DNA of 15,841 nucleotides from DASVWH01 sp036389715 (GCA_036389715.1 DASVWH010000218.1:1-15841); one strand, 5' to 3'. Counted from the first letter of the stretch, positions 8,577 through 14,332 are shown. Program-made: numbers and translations. The notes: generated by a model from the letters alone, not told the origin.

Positions 8577-8612
8577 ACTCACAAGAGCCCACTTCCGACC
8601 ACTTTTCTCCAC
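8577..8612 (-). promoter_or_regulatory. MraZ operator: four GTGG-type boxes at a strict 10-bp period
   Basis: Read on the minus strand, GTGGAG, GTGGTC, GTGGGC and GTGAGT start exactly 10 bases apart (8612, 8602, 8592, 8582). Characterised MraZ operators consist of GTGG or TGGG-type repeats about one helical turn apart in the 5' leader of mraZ, so this matches in sequence, period and place. The first box lies about 3 bases after the inferred transcription start and the last about 75 bases before the mraZ ATG. The fourth copy (GTGAGT) is degenerate and may not be bound. Confidence 0.85.
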
Positions 8613-8621
8613 CCGCGGCGC

Positions 8622-8650
8622 ATAGTACGCCCCTCTGCTTAAGCTGTCAA
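8622..8650 (-). promoter_or_regulatory. Predicted sigma70-type promoter of the mraZ/dcw operon
   Basis: On the minus strand a perfect TTGACA (8650-8645) is followed after exactly 17 bases by TACTAT (8627-8622). The predicted start of transcription is near 8615, directly before the four MraZ boxes, giving a leader of about 112 bases. The agreement of promoter, operator and gene order makes this convincing. I see no other strong promoter inside the dcw genes. Confidence 0.7.
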
Positions 8651-8666
8651 GAAGAAAAAATCATGT

Positions 8667-8696
8667 TTGACAGAGATTTTTTAAGCACGATATGGT
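8667..8696 (+). promoter_or_regulatory. Predicted promoter facing the ZIP transporter gene
   Basis: A perfect TTGACA at 8667-8672 and TATGGT at 8691-8696 are separated by 18 bases. It faces away from the mraZ promoter, and the two -35 boxes form an inverted repeat (CTGTCAA / TTGACAG, arms 8644-8650 and 8667-8673). The leader to the ZIP gene would be about 175 bases. That leader has a GGGC-repeat run and a hairpin with arms GTTGGCT at 8770-8776 and AGCCAAC at 8796-8802. I do not recognise a riboswitch class in it. A TATAGT at 8818-8823 might be a second -10, but it lacks a good -35. Confidence 0.5.
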
Positions 8697-8876
8697 GTAT
8701 CCAGGCCCGATCAGACCTGTTTGGAGGGGCTCCGGGCGCTGGTCTTAAGCAGTTGGCGGGCGGGCGGGCGTTGGCTGGCGGGCAGGCTCAGTCGTAGCCA
8801 ACCGCCCTCTCATCATGTATAGTGCGCCGATGCCATTTTTTTATCAGTCAGACTCCAGGCGACGGGTAGAGCGGCC

Positions 8877-9668
8877 TTGATCGGCTTCGGTGGACTTCTC
8901 GTTTTCGGGACGCTGGCGGCGCTCGGCAACCTGATCGGCGGACTGATGCTCGCCTCATCCGCGAAGCACCGCCTGAGCGACCGACTCCTCAAATACCTGG
9001 TCGCGCTCGGCGCAGGTTTCATGCTGGCCGCGATTTTCATCGAAATAGTGCCGGAATCGGTCGGCATCTGGACGGAGGGGCGGACGGGCGAAGCGGCGGC
9101 CGAGTCTGTGCTGGGGGCGATGACGCTGCTCCTGGCGGGCTATCTCTTAATACAGTTGTTCGAGCACACCATCGCGCCGCACTTTCATTTCGGCGCGGAG
9201 ACGCACCCCGAGCACTTGATTCGCCCGTCGGCCGCTTATTCGGCCATCGGCGGCCTCCTGATTCATACTTTCTTCGACGGAGTCTCGATTGCGGCGGCCT
9301 TTCTGGTCAACCGCAAGGTCGGGCTGCTGGTCTTCATCGCGATTCTCCTGCACAAAGTGCCGGAAGGCTTCACGGTGGCCTCGATCATGCTGGCTTCGGG
9401 GCGCTCGGCGCGCAAGGCGCAGGTGGCGTCGCTGGCTATCGGGGCGGCGACGATTGCCGGGGTGATTACGGTGGCGCTGCTCCAGAGCAGGCTCAACGCG
9501 GCCGTCGCCTATGCCCTGCCCTTCTCGGCGGGCGTGACGCTCTACGTGGCGGCCAGCGACCTGATTCCAGAGGTCAACCATAAAGAGGAGAAGAACCCTG
9601 TGGTCTCAATCGTAGTCTTCGGCGGGGTCGCGCTCTTCTATCTACTGCACCGCCTGATCGAGGGATAA
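8877..9668 (+). CDS. ZIP-family divalent metal transporter
   Basis: Inner-membrane protein of 263 residues with about eight hydrophobic segments, the architecture of ZIP (ZupT/GufA-like) importers of Zn2+ and related metals. The expected metal ligands sit in two neighbouring membrane helices: LLIHTFFDGVSIAA (His130, Asp134) and ILLHKVPEGFTVASIM (His159, Glu163). Between helices 3 and 4 a loop rich in histidine (HTIAPHFHFGAETHPEH, about 97-113) is the usual cytoplasmic metal-binding loop. Which metal is moved cannot be read from the sequence. The start is a TTG with only weak GGGTAGAG upstream. The next in-frame ATG would remove the first membrane segment. An ATG at 8830 in another frame runs straight into this TTG. 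It stands divergently from mraZ with its own probable promoter. Confidence 0.88.
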   Translation: MIGFGGLLVFGTLAALGNLIGGLMLASSAKHRLSDRLLKYLVALGAGFMLAAIFIEIVPESVGIWTEGRTGEAAAESVLGAMTLLLAGYLLIQLFEHTIAPHFHFGAETHPEHLIRPSAAYSAIGGLLIHTFFDGVSIAAAFLVNRKVGLLVFIAILLHKVPEGFTVASIMLASGRSARKAQVASLAIGAATIAGVITVALLQSRLNAAVAYALPFSAGVTLYVAASDLIPEVNHKEEKNPVVSIVVFGGVALFYLLHRLIEG

Positions 9669-9771
9669 AAGGGTTCGCGGGGCGGGCGGCGGGGCTTAAA
9701 GAGGCCGGATCGGGCCATGTTTGGCGCTCGGTTGAAGAGCAGGGGCAGGGCGCGGGCCGCGGCCGGTATGT

Positions 9772-9799
9772 TTGACTGGCGTGAGTTAGTTGATATGAT
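9772..9799 (+). promoter_or_regulatory. Promoter-like TTGACT-16-TATGAT overlapping the TPM gene start
   Basis: TTGACT at 9772-9777 and TATGAT at 9794-9799 each match the sigma70 consensus at five of six positions with a 16-base spacer. If used, transcription would begin near 9806, after the annotated ATG at 9795. Translation would then start at the in-frame TTG at 9807, almost without a leader. In a GC-rich window such a match is noteworthy but could still be chance. Confidence 0.4.
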
Positions 9800-10682
9800 T
9801 GCTCTCTTGAAGACAGGTCATCATAAATCCATTCTTATCCTGGCGTTTGCCCTGGCTTCGCTGCTGGCGTGCGCAGCGGCTGCGGCCCGTGCGGAGACTG
9901 CCCAATCGCCGCTTCCAGCGCCGACGGGTTACGTCAACGATTTCGCCGGTGTGATTGACGCCGGGACGAAACAGCGCCTGGAGAATATCCTGACGAACCT
10001 GGAGGGACGGACCAAGATTCAGGTCGCGGTGGTGACGGTCAGGACGACGGGCGAGCAGGACATTTACGATTATTCGCTGGCGGTGGCGCGCGGTTGGGGT
10101 CTGGGGCTTCGGGATGAAGAGAAGAACGCGCTGCTGCTGCTCGTCGCCATTGACGACCGCAAGTATTTCACGCAGGTCAGCAGGCATCTGGAGGGCGACT
10201 TGCCCGACGGCCTGGTCGGGCAGATACAGCGCGAGCAGTTGATTCCGCTCTTCAGGCAGCAGCAGTACGGCCAGGCCATCTCGAATACCATCGAAGCCTA
10301 CGTGGCGACGCTGGCCCGCAAGCGCGGCTTCAGCGCAGAGGGGATAGACCAGAGGAAGGCTTACCAGGAAGAAGCGCCGCGCGAGCCTGTGGGCCGCAGA
10401 AGTTCCAGGGGGATTTCGCCCTTCGCCCTGATTATCATCATCGTGGTGGTGCTGCTGCTCTTCTCCGGCAGAGGCAGGGGCGGTCGCGGCGGCGGTGGCG
10501 GCGGCTGCCTGAACATGCTCCTGCTCGGCTCGCTGTTAAATAGCGGGGGCAGGCGCGGCGGCTGGGGTTCGAGCGGCTGGGGCGGCGGCGGCTTCGGTGG
10601 CGGCGGAGGCGGAGGCGGCGGCTTCGGCGGCTTTGGCGGTGGAGGAGATTTCGGAGGCGGCGGCAGCGGCGGCAGTTGGTAA
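9795..10682 (+). CDS. Secreted, membrane-tethered TPM-domain protein with glycine-rich tail
   Basis: Protein of 295 residues from the ATG at 9795. A signal peptide comes first (basic KTGHHK, hydrophobic SILILAFALASLLACAAAAA, likely cut after ARAE). A TPM domain follows, from PAPTGYVNDFAGVIDAG to about residue 180, with the family's KIQVAVVTVRTTGEQDIYDYSLAVARGWGLG and NALLLLVAIDDRK stretches. Next is one membrane segment (FALIIIIVVVLLLF) and about 75 residues of Gly/Arg then almost pure Gly/Phe/Ser/Trp, ending GGSGGSW. TPM proteins include plant TLP18.3, with phosphatase activity, and bacterial YgcG, often encoded beside LemA, as here two genes downstream. The bacterial function is unclear; an envelope role is inferred. 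The open frame extends to an ATG at 9717, but the signal peptide fixes the start near 9795, or at TTG 9807 if the overlapping promoter-like site is real. Confidence 0.88.
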   Translation: MIALLKTGHHKSILILAFALASLLACAAAAARAETAQSPLPAPTGYVNDFAGVIDAGTKQRLENILTNLEGRTKIQVAVVTVRTTGEQDIYDYSLAVARGWGLGLRDEEKNALLLLVAIDDRKYFTQVSRHLEGDLPDGLVGQIQREQLIPLFRQQQYGQAISNTIEAYVATLARKRGFSAEGIDQRKAYQEEAPREPVGRRSSRGISPFALIIIIVVVLLLFSGRGRGGRGGGGGGCLNMLLLGSLLNSGGRRGGWGSSGWGGGGFGGGGGGGGGFGGFGGGGDFGGGGSGGSW

Positions 10683-10772
10683 AGCAGGCGCGGCGTCGCG
10701 GGACCGGCGCGCGGGCTGCGGACGAGCGGGCGTTTGCGCTCCCCTGCAATTCGAGAGACCGGGTGAAGATTG

Positions 10773-11528
10773 ATGGTCAATAAAATCGTACATCATACGC
10801 TCAACCAGCTGGTCGAAGACCTGCGCTCGACGCACGGCGACAACCTGGCTTCCGTAGTCCTTTACGGCTCGGCGGCGGCGGGCGATCACGTCGAGCTGCG
10901 TTCGGACTACAACCTGCTGATCGCCTTAAACCGGATCACGCCGGAGGATTTGCGGCTCTCGCAAGCGCCGATGCGCGAGTGGCAGCGGCTGGGCCACCCG
11001 CTGCCCGTCTACTTCACTGTCGAGGAGCTCAACGACGCGGCCGATGTGTTTCCGATAGAGTTTCACCAGATGCAGAATGCGCGCATCGTGGTCTACGGCC
11101 GCGACCCCTTCGAGCTGGTCCGTCTGAGCGGCCAGAACCTGCGCCACCAGACCGAGTACGAGCTGCGGAGCAAGCTGATTCAGCTGCGCCGGCTCTATAT
11201 CCCGGCCTCCGTCTCCGTCGAAAAGCTGGCGGCCCTGATGAGCGATAGCCTGTCGAGCTTCGCGGCGCTCTTTCGCGCCGTGCTTATCTTAAGCGGCGAG
11301 GAGCCGCCCGTCGCCAAGCCTGAATGCGTGCGCGCGACCGTGAAATTGCTTAAACTGGATGCCGAGCCCTTTGAACGCATCTTCGAGCTGCGCGCCACGG
11401 GCGAACTGTCCCTGACGGACGTGGAGGCCAACGAGCTTTTCGCGCTCTACATGCGGCAGATCGAGCGCGTCATCGAAGCGGTTGACAGGATGCCTGTGGC
11501 CGGGGCCGAGGAGGGCGGCGGCGCTTGA
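10773..11528 (+). CDS. Nucleotidyltransferase-fold protein (Pol beta-like)
   Basis: 251-residue soluble protein. The N-terminal region has the nucleotidyltransferase signature: a helix, then VVLYGSAAAG (about 28-37) and SDYNLLIAL (about 43-51), matching the pattern hG[GS]xxxG...SDxDhhh. The second acidic residue is Asn (SDYN instead of SDxD), which would weaken metal binding if the alignment is right. The C-terminal half is helical (ALFRAVLILSGEEPPV..., EANELFALYMRQIERVIEAVDRM), like the helical partner of stand-alone nucleotidyltransferases. The substrate is unknown. The ATG at 10773 has GGGTGAAG at a good distance. It lies 90 bases after the TPM gene and about 90 before lemA, all in one direction, so it is probably part of the same unit. 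I cannot say whether it acts on nucleic acid, a protein or a small molecule. Confidence 0.75.
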   Translation: MVNKIVHHTLNQLVEDLRSTHGDNLASVVLYGSAAAGDHVELRSDYNLLIALNRITPEDLRLSQAPMREWQRLGHPLPVYFTVEELNDAADVFPIEFHQMQNARIVVYGRDPFELVRLSGQNLRHQTEYELRSKLIQLRRLYIPASVSVEKLAALMSDSLSSFAALFRAVLILSGEEPPVAKPECVRATVKLLKLDAEPFERIFELRATGELSLTDVEANELFALYMRQIERVIEAVDRMPVAGAEEGGGA

Positions 11529-11618
11529 GCCGTTCGGGCAAATGGGCTCGACGCTCACAATGATGCAGTCAGTTAACGGACAACGGAAGACCCGTTTTCA
11601 ATCGAATGGAGAAGAGAG

Positions 11619-12251
11619 ATGAAGAGAAGAAGAATGTTGCTGCTGGCTCTGGTAGCGTTGATCGCGGTAGCGGCCACGGGGTGCGGCTACAACACGCTTC
11701 AGGGCAAGCAGCAGAACGTCAGGGCGAAATGGGCTAACGTCGAGAACCAGCTTCAGCGGCGCGGCGATCTGATTAACAACATGATCGAGACGGCCAAGAT
11801 GGCGGGCGTCCAGGAGCAGGAGGTCTTCGGCACTATCGCCAAGGCGCGCTCGCAACTGCTCAACGCACAGCAGGCCCAACCGGCCGGAGAGAACGGCGAC
11901 AAGACGCCCGAGCAGAAGGAGGCCGTCATCAATGCGGCCAACAGCTTCGGCGGAACCATCGGTCGCCTCCTCTCCCTGACCGAGAGCTATCCGCAGTTGA
12001 GGTCCAATGAGAATTTCATGAAGGCACAGGACGAGCTGGTCGGCACGGAGAACCGGATTGCGACCTCGCGCAAGGACTATAACGACGCCGTGCAGGACTA
12101 CAACACGACGCGCGGCAGCTTCCCGACCGTCATCGGGGCCAAGATTTACGGCTTCAAAGAGGAGCCCTACTTCAAGGCCGACCCGGCCTCGACGCAGGTC
12201 CCCAAGATAGACGCCAACACGCTGCGCAACAACCAGAACACGGCCAAGTGA
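11619..12251 (+). CDS. LemA-family lipoprotein
   Basis: 210-residue protein. A basic start (MKRRR), hydrophobic stretch and lipobox ending VAATGC give a lipid-anchored Cys at 22. The LemA signature follows at once: GYNTLQGKQQNVRAKWANVE, then NQLQRRGDLINNMIETAKM, and later ESYPQLRSNENFMKAQDELVGTENRI, then the DYNDAVQDYNTTRGSFPT segment typical of the C-terminal helices. LemA proteins are four-helix extracytoplasmic proteins of unclear role, often encoded beside TPM-domain proteins; such a gene is two upstream here. The ATG has a strong GGAGAAGAGAG just before it. A strong hairpin terminator follows about 45 bases after the stop, so this is the last gene of the rightward unit. No enzymatic activity is indicated. 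Confidence 0.94.
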   Translation: MKRRRMLLLALVALIAVAATGCGYNTLQGKQQNVRAKWANVENQLQRRGDLINNMIETAKMAGVQEQEVFGTIAKARSQLLNAQQAQPAGENGDKTPEQKEAVINAANSFGGTIGRLLSLTESYPQLRSNENFMKAQDELVGTENRIATSRKDYNDAVQDYNTTRGSFPTVIGAKIYGFKEEPYFKADPASTQVPKIDANTLRNNQNTAK

Positions 12252-12297
12252 GGCGCGGCCCAGGCGCCCCGAATTTACCACCAAGCAACCACCCAAG

Positions 12298-12333
12298 GAG
12301 GCCGCTTTCAACCGAAAGCGGCCTCTTTCATTT
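12298..12333 (+). terminator. Rho-independent terminator after lemA
   Basis: A perfect 12-bp stem (GAGGCCGCTTTC at 12298-12309, GAAAGCGGCCTC at 12314-12325) with an AACC loop is followed by TTTCATTT. It lies 47 bases after the lemA stop. A second hairpin (GGCCG...CCCTC CTT GAGGG CGGCC, 12342-12367, followed by TTCTCT) sits right behind and may back it up. Confidence 0.85.
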
Positions 12334-12371
12334 GAGCACCGGGCCGCTTCCCTCCTTGAGGGCGGCCTTCT

Positions 12372-12550
12372 CTGATTTAGGGAGCAGCACCCTAATTTAA
12401 GGGCGGTTCCCGAAAGTTTGGGGAGACTGTCTATAAATTAGGGCAGCCGCCCTTAAACTATCAGAGACAGGCGATAAATTACGGGAGCCGCCCCTAAGTT
12501 ATTGCGTGCCCCCGATAACTTAGGGGAAGCCACCCGTAAATTAGGGGCGG
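12372..12550. repeat. Degenerate palindromic array, about 20.5-bp period
   Basis: Nine units can be aligned to the loose consensus CCCNTAAATTAGGGG followed by about five bases often reading AGCCG. Unit cores lie near 12377, 12397, 12416, 12437, 12456, 12478, 12497, 12518 and 12540. Each core is itself a near-palindrome, for example CCCTAATTTAAGGG (12390-12403), CCCCGATAACTTAGGGG (12510-12526) and CCCGTAAATTAGGGG (12533-12547). A stray half unit (CAGTTTAGGGCG) lies near 12586. The array fills the gap between convergent lemA and the BMC operon. In the rest of that gap (12560-12727) I see nothing more than a weak CCGCG-GAG-CGCGG hairpin that might terminate the BMC operon. Confidence 0.7.
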
Positions 12551-12727
12551 GTTCCCCGAGCTCAGCGAGTGCGGTCAGAGGCATTCAGTTTAGGGCGCAA
12601 GGAAGAATGAGAGAGTCTTTCAAATCCGCGCTCCGCGGCAATGAGTTATTCGGAGGGTGCGGTCAAATGGCATCACTTCTATTTCAAATCCATATGTTTG
12701 ATTGGAACTAATCTCGCCGGGTGGGAT

Positions 12728-13213
12728 TTAGAAGCCGCGGGTGCTGCACATCGCGCAGTGGTCGCAGGGCTTGCCGCCCGGCTCAAGCTCGCACTTCTTC
12801 TCGCCCTCGAAGAAATCAACCAGTTCGGAGATGGCGGCCTCGTCCACGCCGAACTTGTCCTGGCTCGGGTGCGCGGCTGGGACGTAGATGCCGCTCAGGC
12901 GCGGGGCCTGCGAATAACCGTGCATCGTGGCCGTCTCTCTCGCTTGAGACTGCGGGCCCTGCTTGCTGGCGCGCCCTGCACTCTCGCCGCGGGAGGAAGA
13001 GATGTTGCGGTCCTCTTCGTGGCCGACGTGCGATTCGACGTGGATGATTCTCTTCTTCAACTCGTCCAGGCTCGCACGCATCGCCGCCAGTTCGCCCGCG
13101 ACATCGCCCGCCGGGCGCGCGGACGCCTCTTCGTCGCCTCCGGTTTGCGAGAGGCGGCGCGCGATCCGCTCGGCGACCAGGCGTGCCTGGTCCTGCGGGC
13201 TGCTACTGCTCAT
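12728..13213 (-). CDS. BMC-associated protein with amphipathic N-terminal helix and Cx8Cx2Cx2C tail
   Basis: Unrecognised 161-residue protein, last gene of the microcompartment operon. Residues 8-21 (DQARLVAERIARRL) can form an amphipathic helix like the encapsulation peptides that bind cargo to BMC shells. Residues about 37-63 (DVAGELAAMRASLDELKKRI...) look like a short coiled coil. A polar, low-complexity linker runs from about 66 to 103. The end looks folded: SGIYVPAAHPSQDKFGVDEA, then ISELVDFFEGEKK, then Cys141, 150, 153 and 156, which could hold a metal ion or Fe-S cluster. The ATG at 13211-13213 has GGGGAGG five bases upstream; the frame's further upstream extension overlaps the previous gene. 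It overlaps the stop of the BMC-P gene by 11 bases. A cargo adaptor or scaffold role is inference. Confidence 0.8.
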   Translation of the reverse strand: MSSSSPQDQARLVAERIARRLSQTGGDEEASARPAGDVAGELAAMRASLDELKKRIIHVESHVGHEEDRNISSSRGESAGRASKQGPQSQARETATMHGYSQAPRLSGIYVPAAHPSQDKFGVDEAAISELVDFFEGEKKCELEPGGKPCDHCAMCSTRGF

Positions 13214-13508
13214 CGAGCCTCCCCTTTGACTCTTCGCCGTGCAGATCAATCCTGTCCACGACGCCGATGATGGCCGAGTCAATGGCGGCCCCGGCCTCCT
13301 TCGTCGCAGCCGTCGAAGCGCCCCAGCCTTCCTGCACGATCAGCACCGTATCGCCCTCGCCCGCGTCCACGGAGTCGAGCGCGAGCAGCGTCATCCCGGC
13401 GTCTTCGCCTTCGGGCGTGACCTGCTGGCAGAGCATGATGCGCGCGTCCTTGTAGCGCGGATTCTTCTGCGTCGCCACGATGTTGCCCAGCACGCGTGCC
13501 AGAATCAT
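13203..13508 (-). CDS. BMC-P vertex protein (EutN/CcmL family), copy 1
   Basis: 101-residue pentamer-forming shell protein expected to cap the vertices of a bacterial microcompartment. The N-terminus LARVLGNIVATQKNPRYKDARIMLCQQV follows the family pattern ARVxGxVVxTxK...G.KLLVVQ, and ALDSVDAGEGDTVLIVQEG is the conserved middle. The pore-side stretch is GWGASTA and the end IIGVVDRIDL is the closing beta strand. The tail of about ten charged residues (HGEESKGRLDEQ) is longer than in the other copies. The ATG directly follows the stop of copy 2, and its own stop overlaps the next gene, so translation is probably coupled. Divergence from the other two copies suggests distinct vertex types rather than recent duplicates. 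Confidence 0.93.
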   Translation of the reverse strand: MILARVLGNIVATQKNPRYKDARIMLCQQVTPEGEDAGMTLLALDSVDAGEGDTVLIVQEGWGASTAATKEAGAAIDSAIIGVVDRIDLHGEESKGRLDEQ

Positions 13509-13793
13509 CTACTTCCTCTCCCGGTTCGTCACGTGGCTCTCGGAATCCACGATGGCGATGATAGTGCAATCGGTCGGCGTGTCTTCGCGCTTGAAAGGAA
13601 AGCTGGCCTCTTTGCCCCTGCACCAGAAGACTAGCTCGCCCGTCCCCGCGCCGATGGCATCGAGCGCCACCAGCGGCTTGCCCTGCGGCTCCAGCCGCGC
13701 ATTGAGCGACTGGACCACGAGCAGCTTGCGCCCCTCCAGCGAATCATTCTTCGCCGTCGCAACCACCGTTCCGATAACGCGAGCCAGTTGCAT
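13509..13793 (-). CDS. BMC-P vertex protein (EutN/CcmL family), copy 2
   Basis: 94-residue vertex protein. LARVIGTVVATAKNDSLEGRKLLVVQSL matches the family start closely, VALDAIGAGTGELVFWCRGKEAS is the middle, and TIIAIVDSESHV the end. The pore-side motif is WCRGKEASFPF, instead of the common GSSAR-like motif seen in copy 3, which may mark a functionally different vertex protein. Only one or two bases separate its stop from the copy 1 start. No Shine-Dalgarno site precedes its ATG at 13791-13793; a long hairpin element begins eight bases upstream of it instead. Confidence 0.93.
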   Translation of the reverse strand: MQLARVIGTVVATAKNDSLEGRKLLVVQSLNARLEPQGKPLVALDAIGAGTGELVFWCRGKEASFPFKREDTPTDCTIIAIVDSESHVTNRERK

Positions 13794-13801
13794 GAGTTAT
13801 T

Positions 13802-13917
13802 AATAGTGAATCGTAAATGGTAAATCGTAAATAGAAAGACAGCGGCTGTGCTTCTAGAACACCGGCTCTTATCTATTCACGATTGACGATTCACGATTTA
13901 CCATTGACGATTTACTA
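13802..13917 (-). repeat. Hairpin element A made of 7-bp repeats, between BMC-P copies 3 and 2
   Basis: The left arm on the plus strand is a run of heptads (AATAGTG AATCGTA AATGGTA, then AATCGTA AATAGA, 13802-13835). The right arm (from TCTATTCACG at about 13872 to the stop codon of BMC-P copy 3) is the same kind of heptad run in inverted orientation. Between them lies a core that reads GACAGCGGCTGTGCTTCTAG and on, itself weakly dyad (GTGCT TCTAG AACAC). The core is nearly identical to that of element B (two differences over about 50 bases). The right arm ends inside the TAG of copy 3. Confidence 0.85.
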
Positions 13918-14184
13918 ATCCGAGATGTCTACGGTATCTATGACGCCGACGATGGCCGCGTCAACGGGCACATCCTTCATGCCTTGCGCGAGCCGCGCGC
14001 TGGAGCCTGCGACGACCAGCACGCGCTCGTGAAAGCCAGCGCCGACCGTGTCTACGGCGACGACGTAGCCGCCCATCTCCGTCCCGTCTAGGTTCAGCGG
14101 ACGCACGACGAGCAGCTTCTTTCCCATCAGCCGCTCGTCCTTCTGCGACGAGACGACCGTCCCGATAATACGCGCGATAATCAT
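13915..14184 (-). CDS. BMC-P vertex protein (EutN/CcmL family), copy 3
   Basis: 89-residue vertex protein, the most canonical of the three. IARIIGTVVSSQKDERLMGKKLLVVRPL is the conserved start, VAVDTVGAGFHERVLVVAGSSARLA contains the family's GSSAR pore-side motif, and AAIVGVIDTVDI closes the fold. It is the first vertex gene after the hexamer gene and is set apart by hairpin element B upstream (toward BMC-H) and element A downstream. The ATG at 14182-14184 has only a weak GAAAG before it. Its stop codon is the last triplet of element A's right arm. In shells of this type only twelve pentamers are needed, so much lower expression than BMC-H is expected. Confidence 0.94.
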   Translation of the reverse strand: MIIARIIGTVVSSQKDERLMGKKLLVVRPLNLDGTEMGGYVVAVDTVGAGFHERVLVVAGSSARLAQGMKDVPVDAAIVGVIDTVDISD

Positions 14185-14194
14185 TACTTTCGTG

Positions 14195-14326
14195 AATGGT
14201 CAATCGTGAATAGTGAATCGTAAATGGTAAATCGTAAATAGAAAGACAGCGGCTGTGCTTCTAGAGCACCGGCTTTTATCTATTCACGATTTACTATTGA
14301 CGATTCACGATTTACTATTGACCATT
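14195..14326 (-). repeat. Hairpin element B made of 7-bp repeats, between BMC-H and BMC-P copy 3
   Basis: Two 48-base arms (14195-14242 and 14279-14326) are inverted copies in exact register with about six mismatches. Each is six heptads of the type AATNGTN plus AATAGA. The core between them (14243-14278) shares the sequence of element A, with an inner dyad GTGCT TCTAG AGCAC. The element starts ten bases upstream of the copy 3 start and ends six bases after the BMC-H stop, so it fills nearly the whole gap. On RNA it would form a long imperfect stem. Confidence 0.88.
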
Positions 14327-14332
14327 GAACAC

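Noticed and set aside
8697..8876. Metal-sensing riboswitch in the ZIP leader
   Set aside because: There is a hairpin (arms 8770-8776 and 8796-8802) and G-rich runs, but I could not match any known riboswitch core.
10361..10780. Proline-rich minus-strand frame opposite the TPM gene tail
   Set aside because: It is the reverse of glycine codons (GGC read as GCC, CCG or CGC); the sense frame has a coherent signal peptide, domain and tail.
12502..12711. 69-codon plus-strand frame across the palindrome array
   Set aside because: It reads through the repeats, has no ribosome site and no family resemblance.
13802..14326. CRISPR array
   Set aside because: The repeats are 7 bp with no unique spacers, inverted around a core, and no cas genes are present.
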